The notes below the pieces were generated by a model, which saw only the letters and a program-made list of their open reading frames with translations, ran no database searches and was not told the DNA's origin. A stretch of 64,000 nt of DNA from Clarkia xantiana subsp. parviflora (lineage: Eukaryota; Streptophyta; Magnoliopsida; Myrtales; Onagraceae): NCBI GenBank assembly GCA_036873135.1, contig JAPTYO010000007.1, positions 61,676,383 through 61,740,382 on the forward strand, in the 5' to 3' direction. Every line of letters begins with the position of its first letter. Within the stretch, counting starts at the first letter, position 1. A program made the position numbers and the translations under genes. Below, piece after piece: positions 1 to 9,043 of the stretch.

Positions 1-1643
1 AGCAGTGCAAAAGAAGTTCGAATCGGGGATAAGGACCCCCAAAGATCTCCAAATAAGCTTTCGGACAATCTCGGAGAATGTGTAGAGTGTCTTCCATAGC
101 CACAGAGCATTGGGGGTATCATGGATCAATGTTGCACCCCCTATGCCAAAGTAGACTAGCCGAACATATTTTATCATAGTTTGCAAGCCAGACAAACATT
201 TGGATTTTTGGGAGTTTATTAGTTTTCTAAATCCAACTCCATTGAGAGCCATGATCATCAATCTGCATATTGTTAGAGGAGTAAACAGATTTTACTGATG
301 GTTTTCCATTAGGGGAGAGTTTCCAAGTTAACTTATTCCCCACCACACCACCCACGCTAGTAGGTATGTGTATGATTTTATGCAATACCTTATCTGGTAA
401 AATGAAAGAGATATTATCAAAACACCAAAAACCATTTTCATCAATAATATAACCGACTAACATGCTATCATCCTGGTAGGATAAGGGCCTTGAATCAATG
501 GTCGGAGAGAGGAGAGCCCAATCCAAGGATCTTGCCAAATAAACACATTTAGACCATTGCCAATGGTCCAACCTAGTCCCATGTATAGGGCTTCCTGACC
601 ATCTTTAAGAGCCCTTCAAGTACAAGATCCATTTTTAGGGATATCTCTATATGGGTTGAAATATTTATGGTTGATAACATCCACCCATGGAGCTTTTGTG
701 TATTTAGTTCTCCAAACCAAAATTGGCAAGAACAACTCTGTTCTTTTCCTTGGCTCTTTGGATAACAAGGCCACCCATATCTTTTGGGTAGTGACAATAT
801 CCCAATCCAACAAATGGATCTTTCTTTTTTCCTCCGTCGAACCCCAGAGAAAAGTACGACTCATCTTATCCAAATCATCACACACAGAGCTAGGGAATCG
901 ATTTCCCCGCCAAAGAAAGGCAATTAGTTCTCTAGCCATAAAGTTTGGACTTAACCTTGTCAATGATAAATGAAAAAGACTTCTTATTCGAATTTGAAAG
1001 ATCCAAGGGGAAACCTAGGTATTTCCCTAGGTCATCTGTCATTCGAAGACCTAATCTATTAGCAAGAGACAAACTAAGATTTTCATTGATGTTTTTGGAA
1101 AACATGACCTAAGACTTCTCAATGTTAATTTTTTAGACCTGAAATGCTACAATAATCATCTAAGGTTTCCAAAATAGTGTTACAGTTTCCAATATCCGCC
1201 TTGCTAACAAGAATTTAGGTCATCGGTAAAAAACACATGTGAAATAGGAAGGGAACCCCTAGAAACAGAACAATGCTGCCACTTCTTAAAACACGCTTTT
1301 CCTCGATAAGATAATTTAGGTATTCCATACAAATAATAAAAAGATAAGGGGTCTCCTTGTCTAATACCCGTTGAATGAGCAAAAGAGTTTAGTTTACGAC
1401 CATTGAACATCACAACCAGAGAAGAAGATGAAATGCATGCCACAATCACACTTATAGGATTTTCAGAAAATTTAAAGTGTAAAAGGGTACTTCGAATAAT
1501 ATCCCACTCCAACCTATCATAAGCTTTCTCAAGACCAATCTTAGCATCATGCATGACGATTGACCATTTTTCTTCTTAAGCATGTGGAGAAGCTATCTAA
1601 GAATCACAACATTATCAGATGAGTGTCTCCCTGGAATATGCGA
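1..1643 (-). pseudogene. LINE ORF2 fragment (reverse transcriptase to C-terminal region)
   Basis: Degenerate non-LTR retrotransposon coding sequence on the minus strand. From about 1640 down to 1204 it shows the RT order IPGRHSSDN, KAYDRLEW, GIRQGDPLS and FTDDL (the family's FADD catalytic box, with A changed to T). From 963 to 616 the post-RT thumb region can be read (FLWGSTEEKRK), and from 571 to 227 the start of the zinc-binding C-terminal domain (WKLSPNGKPSVKSVY). The reading frame changes several times and there are in-frame stops, so it is dead. The N-terminal endonuclease part is absent: the sequence switches at about 1640 to gypsy integrase. Positions 1-226 continue the C-terminal region in degenerate form. 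Confidence 0.85.
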
Positions 1644-2154
1644 GTTCGTCAATGGCAAACTGAGGGCCTTTGTCACTGATGAGGATCTTTGGCACCCCAT
1701 ATCAACATATGATTTGTTCTTGTATGAACTTAATCATTTGGAAAGTAGTCGTTGATGCCAGAGCTTTTTCTTCTATCCACTTGGAGAAATAGTCGATAGA
1801 GACTACGATATGTGTTCGTTGACCTGTGGATTTGGGAAAGGGACCAATGATATCGATCCCCCATTGTGAAAAAGGCCAGGCACTCATCATAGGAGTAAGG
1901 CATGCTGGTGGCCTAGTGATTCTGGAAGCGTAAACTTGGCAGGCAGGACAAGTTTGCACGAGTGTTGTCGCCTCTTTGTGCATAGTCGGCCAGTAGAACC
2001 CTTGTTGCAGAGCTTTTAATACCAAGGTTTTGGCTCCTTCATGAAATCCAGCATCGCCTCCATGCAGATCTTCCATTATTCTCTCATTTCGTGGGGCAGC
2101 TACGCATCGGAGGTAAGGAGTGGAATATTCTCTTTTATAGAGATATCCATCCAA
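1644..2154 (-). pseudogene. Integrase N-terminal part (Tat-type gypsy)
   Basis: The zinc-binding domain is visible with the H-H-C-C pattern intact (HEGAK, then TCPACQ). The start of the catalytic core follows, including the first catalytic Asp in WGIDIIGP and the conserved YFSKWIE. An ORF covers 1702-2154. Below 1702 the same protein continues after a stop or frameshift (GVPKVLISDKGPQF-like, containing the second catalytic Asp) to about 1644. The glutamate of the D-D-E triad and the C-terminal domain are missing, so it cannot be active. Confidence 0.85.
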
Positions 2155-2265
2155 GATTACAAATCACCCCGTCATTCTTTGAATTTTAGTCGCTTCCAAC
2201 GGATCTTCTGGGAGAGTTCCCTTTACTAGATAATTCTGGATGGGAGTAATCCATGAGTCGGGGGC

Positions 2266-2769
2266 TTAAATATTAAGAACTTCAGCTCCTGCTTCCACGG
2301 CTGAGTAGAGAGAATTCTCTATGAAATGTACTGTCATCGAGGGAGTGTTTCCCAAGGCGAATTTTCTAAGGGCGCCGACCTCTTGATTATTCTCTCGAGG
2401 GATGGCCTCTATTTGGAAATGAGGCATGTCTCGCACGAGTCTCCGCACTTCTTCTGCGTATTTCTTCATATTTTCTCCTTTGGCGACATAGGTCCCATTT
2501 GTCTGATTAACAATTAATTCAGAGTCGCATCGTACCTGTAGGTTGGTTATTCCCATGCCTTTAGCTATATGAACACGTGTTAACAAAGCCTCGTATTCAA
2601 CTTCATTATTGGTAGCTCGAAAGGTTAAAACCAACGCATATCGAAGTGGCTCTCCGTCAGGTGGCGCTAGTACTAATCCTGCCCCACATCCCAAGGAAGA
2701 GTATGATCCGTCGGTGTACAACGACCATGGCATAGTATCGTTGGTGGCGTTTTCTGGCGTAGCTTTCAC
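2266..2769 (-). pseudogene. Second (archaeal-type) RNase H domain of Tat pol
   Basis: A 167-codon ORF matching the additional RNase H of Tat elements. YTDGS carries the first Asp, NNEVEYEAL the Glu and VRCDSELIV the second Asp. The position of the last catalytic Asp (EADALSKF in the copies at 26625-28412 and 48189-48764) reads EVGALRKF here, so that Asp is replaced by Gly and the domain is predicted inactive. It lies between the RT-linked RNase H (2863-3060) and integrase, as expected. Confidence 0.85.
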
Positions 2770-2862
2770 ATGCTCTTCTTGTGGGAGGACAACGGGTTTA
2801 GCATCTGGCGTTGATGTATTTTCTGCTATGAAGTCGGCCAGTGCTTGACCTTTGATCGCCTT

Positions 2863-3060
2863 TCATGGCTCATAGTGAATGCGAATTTCACTCAACTCCA
2901 CTGCCCACTTAACCATTCTTCCTGAAATGTCGGTCTTTTGTAGTAGTTGCTTTAAATGTTGGTTGGTTAGTACCGTGATCTCGTGGGTGTGGAAGTAAGG
3001 TCGAAGTTTCTTGGCACCTATCAACAGAGCATACATGTACTTCTCGATCTCCATGTAGTT
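2863..3060 (-). pseudogene. RT-linked RNase H segment of Tat pol
   Basis: Short piece with EKYMYALLIGAKKLRPYF, HEITVLTNQ and VKWAVELSEIRI, closely matching the same region of the full copies at 26625-28412 and 47245-48252. The part upstream of NYMEIEKY is not pol but the end of the palindrome, so the gene was cut at about 3060. A stop lies between this piece and the second RNase H. Confidence 0.85.
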
Positions 3061-3516
3061 TGGTGGATATACGCCCAAGCTATCACTAATTGGACCCGAG
3101 AAATGGGCTATAACCGAAAATAATCAGAAACTCGGAACACGGACACCCAGGCCCATCACATAGGCTCGAAAAACGCCCCGAGTGGCGAAATCCAATTGGG
3201 AAGACCCTGGGTGGAAATACCACCCGGGGGGCAACCCAAGCAAGGGATCCTTGCTCGAGTACCCAAGCAAGGGATCCTTGCTCGAGTACCCGAGCAAGGT
3301 CCTCCTTGCTCGGGTAACCCAAGCAAGGGTCCCTTGCTTGGGTTTCCCCCCGGGTAGTATTTCCACCCGGGGTCTTCCCGAGTGGATTTCGCCACTCGGG
3401 GTGTTTTTCAGGCCTATGTGAAGGGCCCGGGTGTCCGTGTTCCAAGTTTCGGATTATTTTCGGTTATGGCCCATTTCTCGGGTCCAATTAGTGATAGCAT
3501 TGGCGTATATCCACCA
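3061..3516. repeat. 456-bp palindrome of two head-to-head LTR U3 ends
   Basis: The first and last 15 bases (TGGTGGATATACGCC and its complement) match. Complementarity continues inward with few mismatches to a centre near 3288, giving arms of about 225 bases. The arms resemble the U3 start of the D1 LTRs at 40297 and 56644 (start TGTTGGATAT, then CCCGATAAATGGGCC-like). The right arm follows a polypurine tract on the minus strand (3517-3535), so it is the start of a minus-strand 3' LTR. The left arm is an inverted copy joined to pol. Apparent ORFs on both strands here are by-products of the symmetry. Confidence 0.8.
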
Positions 3517-3535
3517 TTTTCCCCCGAGTCAAGGA
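3517..3535 (-). promoter_or_regulatory. Polypurine tract of minus-strand element D2
   Basis: On the minus strand the sequence reads CTTGACTCGGGGGAAAA directly before the LTR start TGGTGG. The same tract (CTCGGGGGCAA) precedes the 3' LTRs at 18620, 53453 and 56644. Confidence 0.8.
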
Positions 3536-3589
3536 ATGGTTTCACCTTTTCTTGACTATATTTTTAGCGGAATATCGCCCAAGCGAGTT

Positions 3590-3895
3590 GCGAAATGTAC
3601 CTTCGTGACGATCCGGGCCTTTATCGAGTTCTCGAGGAACGTCGTAATTTTCCTTGCCCCGTGTTTAGAGAAGCTTTAAGACGGTCCTGACCTCCATTGA
3701 GTGCTGGTGGAACGTTGAATTTTCCTTGCCCCGTGTTTAAAGGATCTTTAAGGCAGTCCTGACATCCATTCAGTGCTCGAGGAACTTCGCAATTTTTCTT
3801 GCCCCCTGTTTGAAGATGCTTTAAGACGGTCCCGGCCTTCGTTGAGTGCTCGAGGATCGTTGTAATTTTCTTTTCCCCGTGTTCAAGGAAGCTGG
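3590..3895. repeat. Three diverged copies of a ~77-100-bp unit
   Basis: Units contain CTTTAAGACGGTCC, then GTGCTCGAGGAACG and TTTTCCTTGCCCCGTGTTT. The same unit, reverse-complemented, occurs three times at 56330-56560, at the equivalent place just before the D1 polypurine tract. Confidence 0.75.
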
Positions 3896-4442
3896 ATACA
3901 CCAAACGCTATTGATGATTTAAGAAAATTTATGCTATGTATAGATATTGGATAAGGGTAAGAGTTACGAGCCTTGGTCTCGTTTTACTTAGCCTTAGGAC
4001 TGTGTCCCTTCATTTGAGTCCCTGTTTCAATGTAGCTTCTTGTAGAAGCTCTTGGCACAACTCTATATAAGAGAGGCTATACGTCATCCCCTGTTGGAAG
4101 GACGTTCATATAACATGTAAGCGTTAGCCGACATGAACGTGGGTGTTAGTCCAAGTATGTATATGGATGATGTAAATGATTATAAGTATGAAATATGGGC
4201 CTTAGTCCCATTTCACTTAGCCTTAGGACTGTGTCCTTATTGGAGGAACCTTCCTTGTTGGTCTCTTAGAGCCGATAGGGTGCTTTGGAAGCGGTGTTGC
4301 GCTCCGTTTGGGAGAATGCGAGCATGATCTTCTAGCTTTGGCCTTCAATGGGAATGGCGTTTTTCTCCCCGTTTTTCGGAGTGTAGGCATGGTCCCTTAA
4401 CCTTATCCCTGCAATTCACTCTATGTATATGGAGGTGAGAGT

Positions 4443-5171
4443 TGTTGGGTTACGATTAAACACGACATGACTAGAAAAAAGTCGAGCACGTTTAAAAGGC
4501 GAGATCGAAAAGTCGTCGACCTTTATTGTTCAAAATGATAAAATAAGGTAAAAGGTCGACGATCACATTCGAAGAAGTCGACTTCCAGAGTACGATTAAC
4601 AAGATAAAGGCGACTAGGCTACCACAGCCCTTCCCTATTAAAGAGTAAGTCGAGTCGAAAATCGAAGACTCATCAGAAACCCTTCCTCTTAAGGAAAGGG
4701 ACAGGTGGTGACCTGCTTCAGCCGCCTTAAAAAGAAAACCTTCCTCCCAAGGAAGAGCATAGGTGGAGACCTGCTTCCACCGCCAAAGGAAGAAACCTTC
4801 CCAGCTAAGGAAAGATGAGGTGGCGACCTGCTTGTCACCTGCTTAAGCCGACTCTGGACAGAAACCCTCCCCAGAGGGTAGCCTCCATATAAAGTCTGTA
4901 ATATCTCCCTATAAATAGGGGTACATTCCAAAACATCAGGTTAAGTTTTGCTTAATACTCTATATTATTCTCTCTAAATCCATTACTGACTTAAGCTTCG
5001 GAGTGGAATCAGGGGCCATCCCCACCCCTTTTCAGGTCCTCGCCTCACACAAGCCTCAAAAGGAAACTAAGTACCCAAGTGGTCAAAAAAGATACATAAG
5101 AGAGCTAGCCTACGACGTTACCTCGAAGTCCATTACTTGAAGTTCAAGGCCACGTCATTTTGATCCCGACA
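4443..5171 (+). mobile_element. Solo LTR, TSD AGAGT
   Basis: A 729-bp LTR starts TGTTGGG and ends CCCGACA, flanked by the direct repeat AGAGT at 4438-4442 and 5172-5176. Inside are a TATA box (TATAAATA at 4910-4917), a downstream leader rich in CTCTCT, and a polyadenylation-type region. The U3 part has three ~57-bp imperfect repeats (about 4672-4850; ACCTGCTTC in each). No internal region remains, so this is the product of LTR-LTR recombination inside D2. It is not the same family as the other LTRs in the window. Confidence 0.9.
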
Positions 5172-5528
5172 AGAGTGGTTAAAATTCCTCCTTTTACCAT
5201 TCGTATAAAAGAGTTTTCACGAATGTATGTAGAAGGTTGTTCCCTTCATATATGTTGGAGCGTTACTCCCTTTGTGTAGGTTAAGGGGCTTCTTCCCTTG
5301 TAGATTTTCTTGTGATTTTTTCTCGGGGCTTCCCGGATGCTGATTTTGCCTTCGTGGCTCAGTTTTGAGGCTGTCTCCGCAGTGTGCACTTCTTGATCCT
5401 CCATAAGATGGGGTTTGATCTTTGTGTTACTCATGCTCTGTAACCTGTGCATATAGAGTTGTATGCATATGGTGGCCCCCATAGTAGGCATGCTTCCGAC
5501 GAGTGGAGGTGTTTGGTGTTTCAGACGT

Positions 5529-5549
5529 GGGGGGGGGGGGGGGGGGGGG
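5529..5549 (+). repeat. Run of 21 G
   Basis: Uninterrupted G homopolymer in D2. The equivalent place in D1 (near 55105, opposite strand) has only short C runs, so the run expanded in this copy or its length is a sequencing artefact. Confidence 0.9.
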
Positions 5550-6129
5550 TTTTAACCCTTGAAGTGTCTACGTTTGGCAACCCATGTATGCGTGCCCCCT
5601 TAGTGGACACGTTGTTGTATGTAGAGGGATACTCCTTGTATTGGCTATGCTTGGTAGCTCGTATATAAGGTTGTTCCTTCCATGCCACTGGTTGATACAT
5701 AGCTTGTTGTAGGTGTTAGGTCTCTTCTCTGACTACCTTGGTTGGTGTCGGGATGGTTTTGCTTATCTCCCCCTTAGGGGTGCTTGTGTTGTTTGTTTAT
5801 CTGCCATATTCCTTCCTTTAGCAAGTAGTATCATCCATGCACGTGTCTTTGCCCCCGTAGTAAGCATTTCATCTTTGTGCATTTTGGAACGTACTCCTGG
5901 GTAGGTTGGCATTGATGGCTTAACATAGTGCGTCGTGGCAGAGTTACTAGTACCTGACGTGTTATTGCTCCTCTTCCTGGGGTACTTTTTGCTATGTGCT
6001 TTGTTCCCCTGGTTCGCTATGGCTGACGGTCTCCTTGAGTTTGATTGCTACTTCCTTTAAGTTTCCTTATTTTCTTGTGGGGTGGGCTGGAAGGTGTATG
6101 TTGCTTAATTGGGCGTGTATCCCATTTTG

Positions 6130-6151
6130 CCCCCCCCCCCCCCCCCCCCCC
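6130..6151 (+). repeat. Run of 22 C
   Basis: Uninterrupted C homopolymer about 580 bp from the G run. The equivalent D1 sequence on the other strand (near 54375) has a run of six G. Confidence 0.9.
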
Positions 6152-6231
6152 GAGTTAAGCAATAGTCTTAGTTTGTCTCTTTGACCTCCGACCTTGCAGT
6201 TATTGGTAGAGAGGATGTTTTCATGGTGATT

Positions 6232-6703
6232 GTATATGAGTATGGTACCCTCCTTTGAGATATATGGACATGAAAGCCATTGTCGATGTATAGGGGGATG
6301 GTATCCTCCTTTGATATATGGGCATGATAGCCATTGTTGATGTGTAGGGGGATGGTATCCTCTTTTGATGTATGGGCATAATAACCATTGTTAATATATA
6401 GGTGGGTGGTATCCTCCTTTGATATATGGACATGATAGCCATTGTTGATGTGTAGGGGGATGGTATCCTCCTTTGATATATGGAAATGATAGCCACTGTT
6501 GATGTGTAGGGGGATGGTATCCTCCTTTGATATATGGACATGATAGCCATTGTTGATGTATAGAGGGATGGTATCCTCCTATGATATTTGGACATGATAG
6601 CCATTGTTGATATGTAGCGGGATTGTATCCTCCTTTGATAAATGGACATGATAGCCATTGTTGATATGCAGGGGGATGGTATCCTCCTTTGATATCCCCT
6701 TGT
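6232..6703. repeat. ~54-bp tandem array (about 8.5 copies)
   Basis: Each unit contains GACATGATAGCCATTG, a GGGGGATGG block and TATCCTCCTTTGATAT. The unit is a multiple of three bases, so a false 145-codon ORF runs through it on the minus strand. The same satellite, reverse-complemented, is found at 44540-45187 and 53998-54090 in D1, which shows that D1 and D2 share their 3' half. Confidence 0.9.
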
Positions 6704-6753
6704 GTAGTTTTCTAGACGAAAATTCGTGTGCTGACATTAGTTTGGAGACTTGC

Positions 6754-7679
6754 TGTCGGACCTAAAATCTGACCTAAGGCGATTACGTTTTGAAAACGTG
6801 GATTTTTGAAGAGAGTCGCCACTAGTTAATTGTAAGGCTAACTAGAATCCTAAATTACCTAAGCGAATAACGAATTAAATACCTAGGTATAAAATCGGTC
6901 TACAATCAGAAACTCGAGTTCGGGGGTTCTATTACGAATTAAAAATATAATTTTTTAATTACGCCATTTCGGTACTCAATTTCACAAATTTGCCAATTTT
7001 ATTCTTTAATCAATTATAAATCGATTCTAAGTATAAATGAAAATGACATCTAAAATGACTAATAATTATCATATATCTAAATCAAAATACAATCTAACCC
7101 ATTAAATAAATATAATAAACCTTTTTATTATTTGACCTAAACTAATTGAATCTAAACTATTTGAATTAGGTATAATATTATGTACTATAAAAATGGTAAA
7201 CAAACAACAATGCAACATGTGATTAATTTAGTCAATATTAAACTAAAAATACAAAATAAAAGAAAAAACTATCATAATAATATAATAAAACAAACAAAAC
7301 ACAAAAAAAAAAAGGAATACCTGCGTGAATCTCAATCAGCAGCAGGAAGCAGCGGCGCCATGGAGGAAAGGTCTCCGGCGGCCTGGCGCGACGGAGGGAC
7401 ATGGTGGAGCTAGTCCACGACGGACCGAAGCAGGGGCCAACTGAGAGAGCAGAGGCTCCGGCGGATCGGGATGGCGCACCAGGAAGGATAACTGTAGCGA
7501 CGGGAAGAAGCGGGGATAGCACAGGGATGGCGAGCTCCGGCAGCAGCGACTGGGGCACGACGCCGGGGACAGCGCGGAGCGGACGGGGAGGCGCGGTGGT
7601 GACCGGACCAACGTCGTGGCTCCGGTGGCTTATGGCGGCTCCGATGGTCAAGGATTCCGGCGAGCAAGAGAGGGAATGT

Positions 7680-7736
<57 letters not shown>

Positions 7737-8277
7737 AGGAGGGTCACCGGCAGAAGGTGGTCGGGGTCTAGCATCGGGCGGCGCAGGGCGGAGCTCAGGG
7801 ACGACGGCCGGCGAGAGTGGAGCTGGTGGCGAAGCGCAGGGAGCGGTGGTCTGGCCACCGGCGGGGCTGAACAGATGGGAGGAAGACTACCAAAAAAAAA
7901 AAACTTTTTCACTAGAAGACAAATTTGCACGGGTTACGAGATCTGATGTATTATTATTGATGTGGTGTGTTTTTTACATGTAAAAGGACCCTATTTATAG
8001 CTAAACTAGGACCCCTAAACTAGGAAAATAAAATCTGAAAAATATATGCATTTAATATTCCGAAAATATACATATATATTTATGTATTTCACCATAAATA
8101 CACATAATATATTTTCTAAATATTTTACAATAAATAATGCATATACACTATCATATTTTAAGCCAGTCCTATCTTTAAAAACTTCGCGACCTTCCATATT
8201 TAAATACTTCCTTTTTTTTGACGCGTCACATATGACATTTTGAACGTGCTACGTGTGGACCAAAATTAGGTGTTTAC
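6754..8277 (-). mobile_element. 3' LTR of B1 (family B, ~1.5 kb)
   Basis: On the minus strand it runs from TGTAAACACC (8277) to GGTCCGACA (6754). A TATA box (CTATAAATAG, minus, about 7991-8000) is followed by a GC-rich stretch of about 550 bp (7340-7880). This ends in a good splice donor (CACGCAG then GTATTCC near 7320) before an AT-rich part (6840-7310). A TA/GA microsatellite lies inside. A truncated copy is at 30906-31660, and a diverged plus-strand copy begins at 57735. The 230-codon minus ORF (7238-7930) is low-complexity and resembles no domain. Confidence 0.75.
7682..7735. repeat. (TA)n(GA)n microsatellite in LTR B
   Basis: About 19 TA dinucleotides followed by a GA run. The other copy (31083-31118) has a much shorter TA tract and a similar GA tract, showing length change between copies. 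Confidence 0.95.
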
Positions 8278-8297
8278 AGCTTGCCCCTCTTTGGGAG
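8278..8297 (-). promoter_or_regulatory. Polypurine tract of B1
   Basis: On the minus strand TCTCCCAAAGAGGGGCAAGC directly precedes the LTR start TGTAAACACC, marking the LTR at 6754-8277 as the 3' LTR. The tract is split from the rest of B1 by the E1 insertion ten bases further on. Confidence 0.75.
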
Positions 8298-8307
8298 AAA
8301 TCCCGTA

Positions 8308-8996
8308 TGTTAGATATCTGTCCAATTCGGGTTCGTATTTACATTTTGGGCCTCGTAAATATCCTAAAACCCGTAAAAAACCCTTTCGCGGACACCTAAG
8401 TCTAAAACGGTCCGGGATACGCATAATTCCCAGGCCGAAGGACTTCCAGATTGCCTAATGCAATCCGGTCCCGTCCCGGATTGTTAAACAATCCGGGTAG
8501 GTCCGGATTACCATTTTACCTCCTACGCTCACCCCGATTAAATTTCCAAGTGCGGGAAGTCGGTGCATACATAGTCCGCCTTGATGACGGTATACGTCTT
8601 CCTTACATACCGACATCAAGTAGTTCAAAGCTGGGCATGATCCTTAGGTTCTCTATAAATAGGGGCCTAGGTCTCCCATTCTAGACAATTCCCACACTTT
8701 TGGACTTGAAATGCTCTGACTTCTCTCTAAGGCTATCTCTCTCTAGAAGTGCTAACTTGAGCGTCGGAGTGGGCCCAACCAGCATTCCCCCCTCCCACGC
8801 TGGTTATTGCCCCTCGTGCAGGACCCGAAGATCAGGAGCTCAAGGTCGAGGACTGGGAATTCAGCTCAGTGATTGTGTATTAAGGATTGCGGCGTTCCCG
8901 TCCTTATACATATATCTCGAGCCCGATCGTGAAGGAAGAAGCCGGTCCGTGAAGGAAAAAGCCCAAAACTGCCCAAGTGGTGAAGCGAACACAACA
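8308..8996 (+). mobile_element. 5' LTR of E1 (family A)
   Basis: 689 bp, TGTTAGATATC to ACACAACA. U3 has CAATCCGG/CCGGATTG palindromes. The TATA box is TATAAAT at 8654-8660. R/U5 contains CTCTCTCTAG and CCCCTCGTGCAGG. It differs from the 3' LTR at scattered sites and by small indels (689 against 685 bp), so the insertion is not very recent. Family members also lie at 45188 and 53453. Confidence 0.92.
8475..8497. promoter_or_regulatory. Perfect hairpin in LTR U3
   Basis: CCCGGATTG, a five-base loop TTAAA, then the complementary CAATCCGGG. It is repeated at 18783-18805 in the 3' LTR, near 53639 in E2, and in the otherwise different LTR at 35122-35144. It may be a regulatory or packaging structure; the function is unknown. 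Confidence 0.7.
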
Positions 8997-8997
8997 T

Positions 8998-9012
8998 TTG
9001 GCGCCGTCTGAA
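8998..9012 (+). promoter_or_regulatory. Primer binding site of E1
   Basis: TTGGCGCCGTCTG lies one base after the LTR end CA. Sites beginning TGGCGCC are usual in plant Ty3/gypsy elements and pair with a tRNA 3' end. I do not assign the tRNA. E2 has the same site with one C changed to T. Confidence 0.85.
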
Positions 9013-9043
9013 GTGATTCGAACAAAAAGCTGTGCTGCAAGCC

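Larger units (their letters stand above)
1644..3060 (-). mobile_element. Truncated Ty3/gypsy (Tat lineage) pol fragment
   Basis: Read 3060 to 1644, the minus strand holds, in order, the RNase H region attached to RT, a second RNase H, and the zinc-binding and N-terminal core parts of integrase. The RT-linked RNase H followed by a second complete RNase H marks the Tat lineage. The upstream RT, protease and gag are missing; the join at 3060/3061 is to a palindrome of LTR ends. The integrase is cut at about 1644, where the LINE begins. No LTRs or TSDs can be assigned. Confidence 0.85.
3517..6748 (-). mobile_element. 3' internal region of noncoding LTR element D2 (LARD-like)
   Basis: No gag or pol is readable. 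The region is homologous, in reverse, to 53998-56643 of element D1: the same order of minisatellites, the same TTAAGCAA / PPT-like block (near 6060-6150 here, 54360-54420 in D1), and the same repeats near 5580-5720 and 3590-3895. It is interrupted by a solo LTR at 4443-5171. On the minus strand the polypurine tract and U3 follow at 3535-3061. The element's 5' part is displaced to 31661-35284 by the insertion of B1. Small ORFs here show no recognisable domain. Confidence 0.7.

Noticed and set aside
3086..3445. Overlapping ORFs on both strands (79-119 codons)
   Set aside because: Produced by the palindrome of two LTR ends; no domain.
6221..6658. 145-codon minus ORF
   Set aside because: Runs through the 54-bp satellite; the peptide is only a repeat of its unit.
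7238..7930. 230-codon minus ORF in LTR B
   Set aside because: Low-complexity, includes the TA microsatellite translated as Tyr-Ile repeats, and crosses a likely splice donor; not conserved in the other LTR copies.
9032..9043. gag start at 9032
   Set aside because: The codon is GTG; the first ATG in frame is at 9044.
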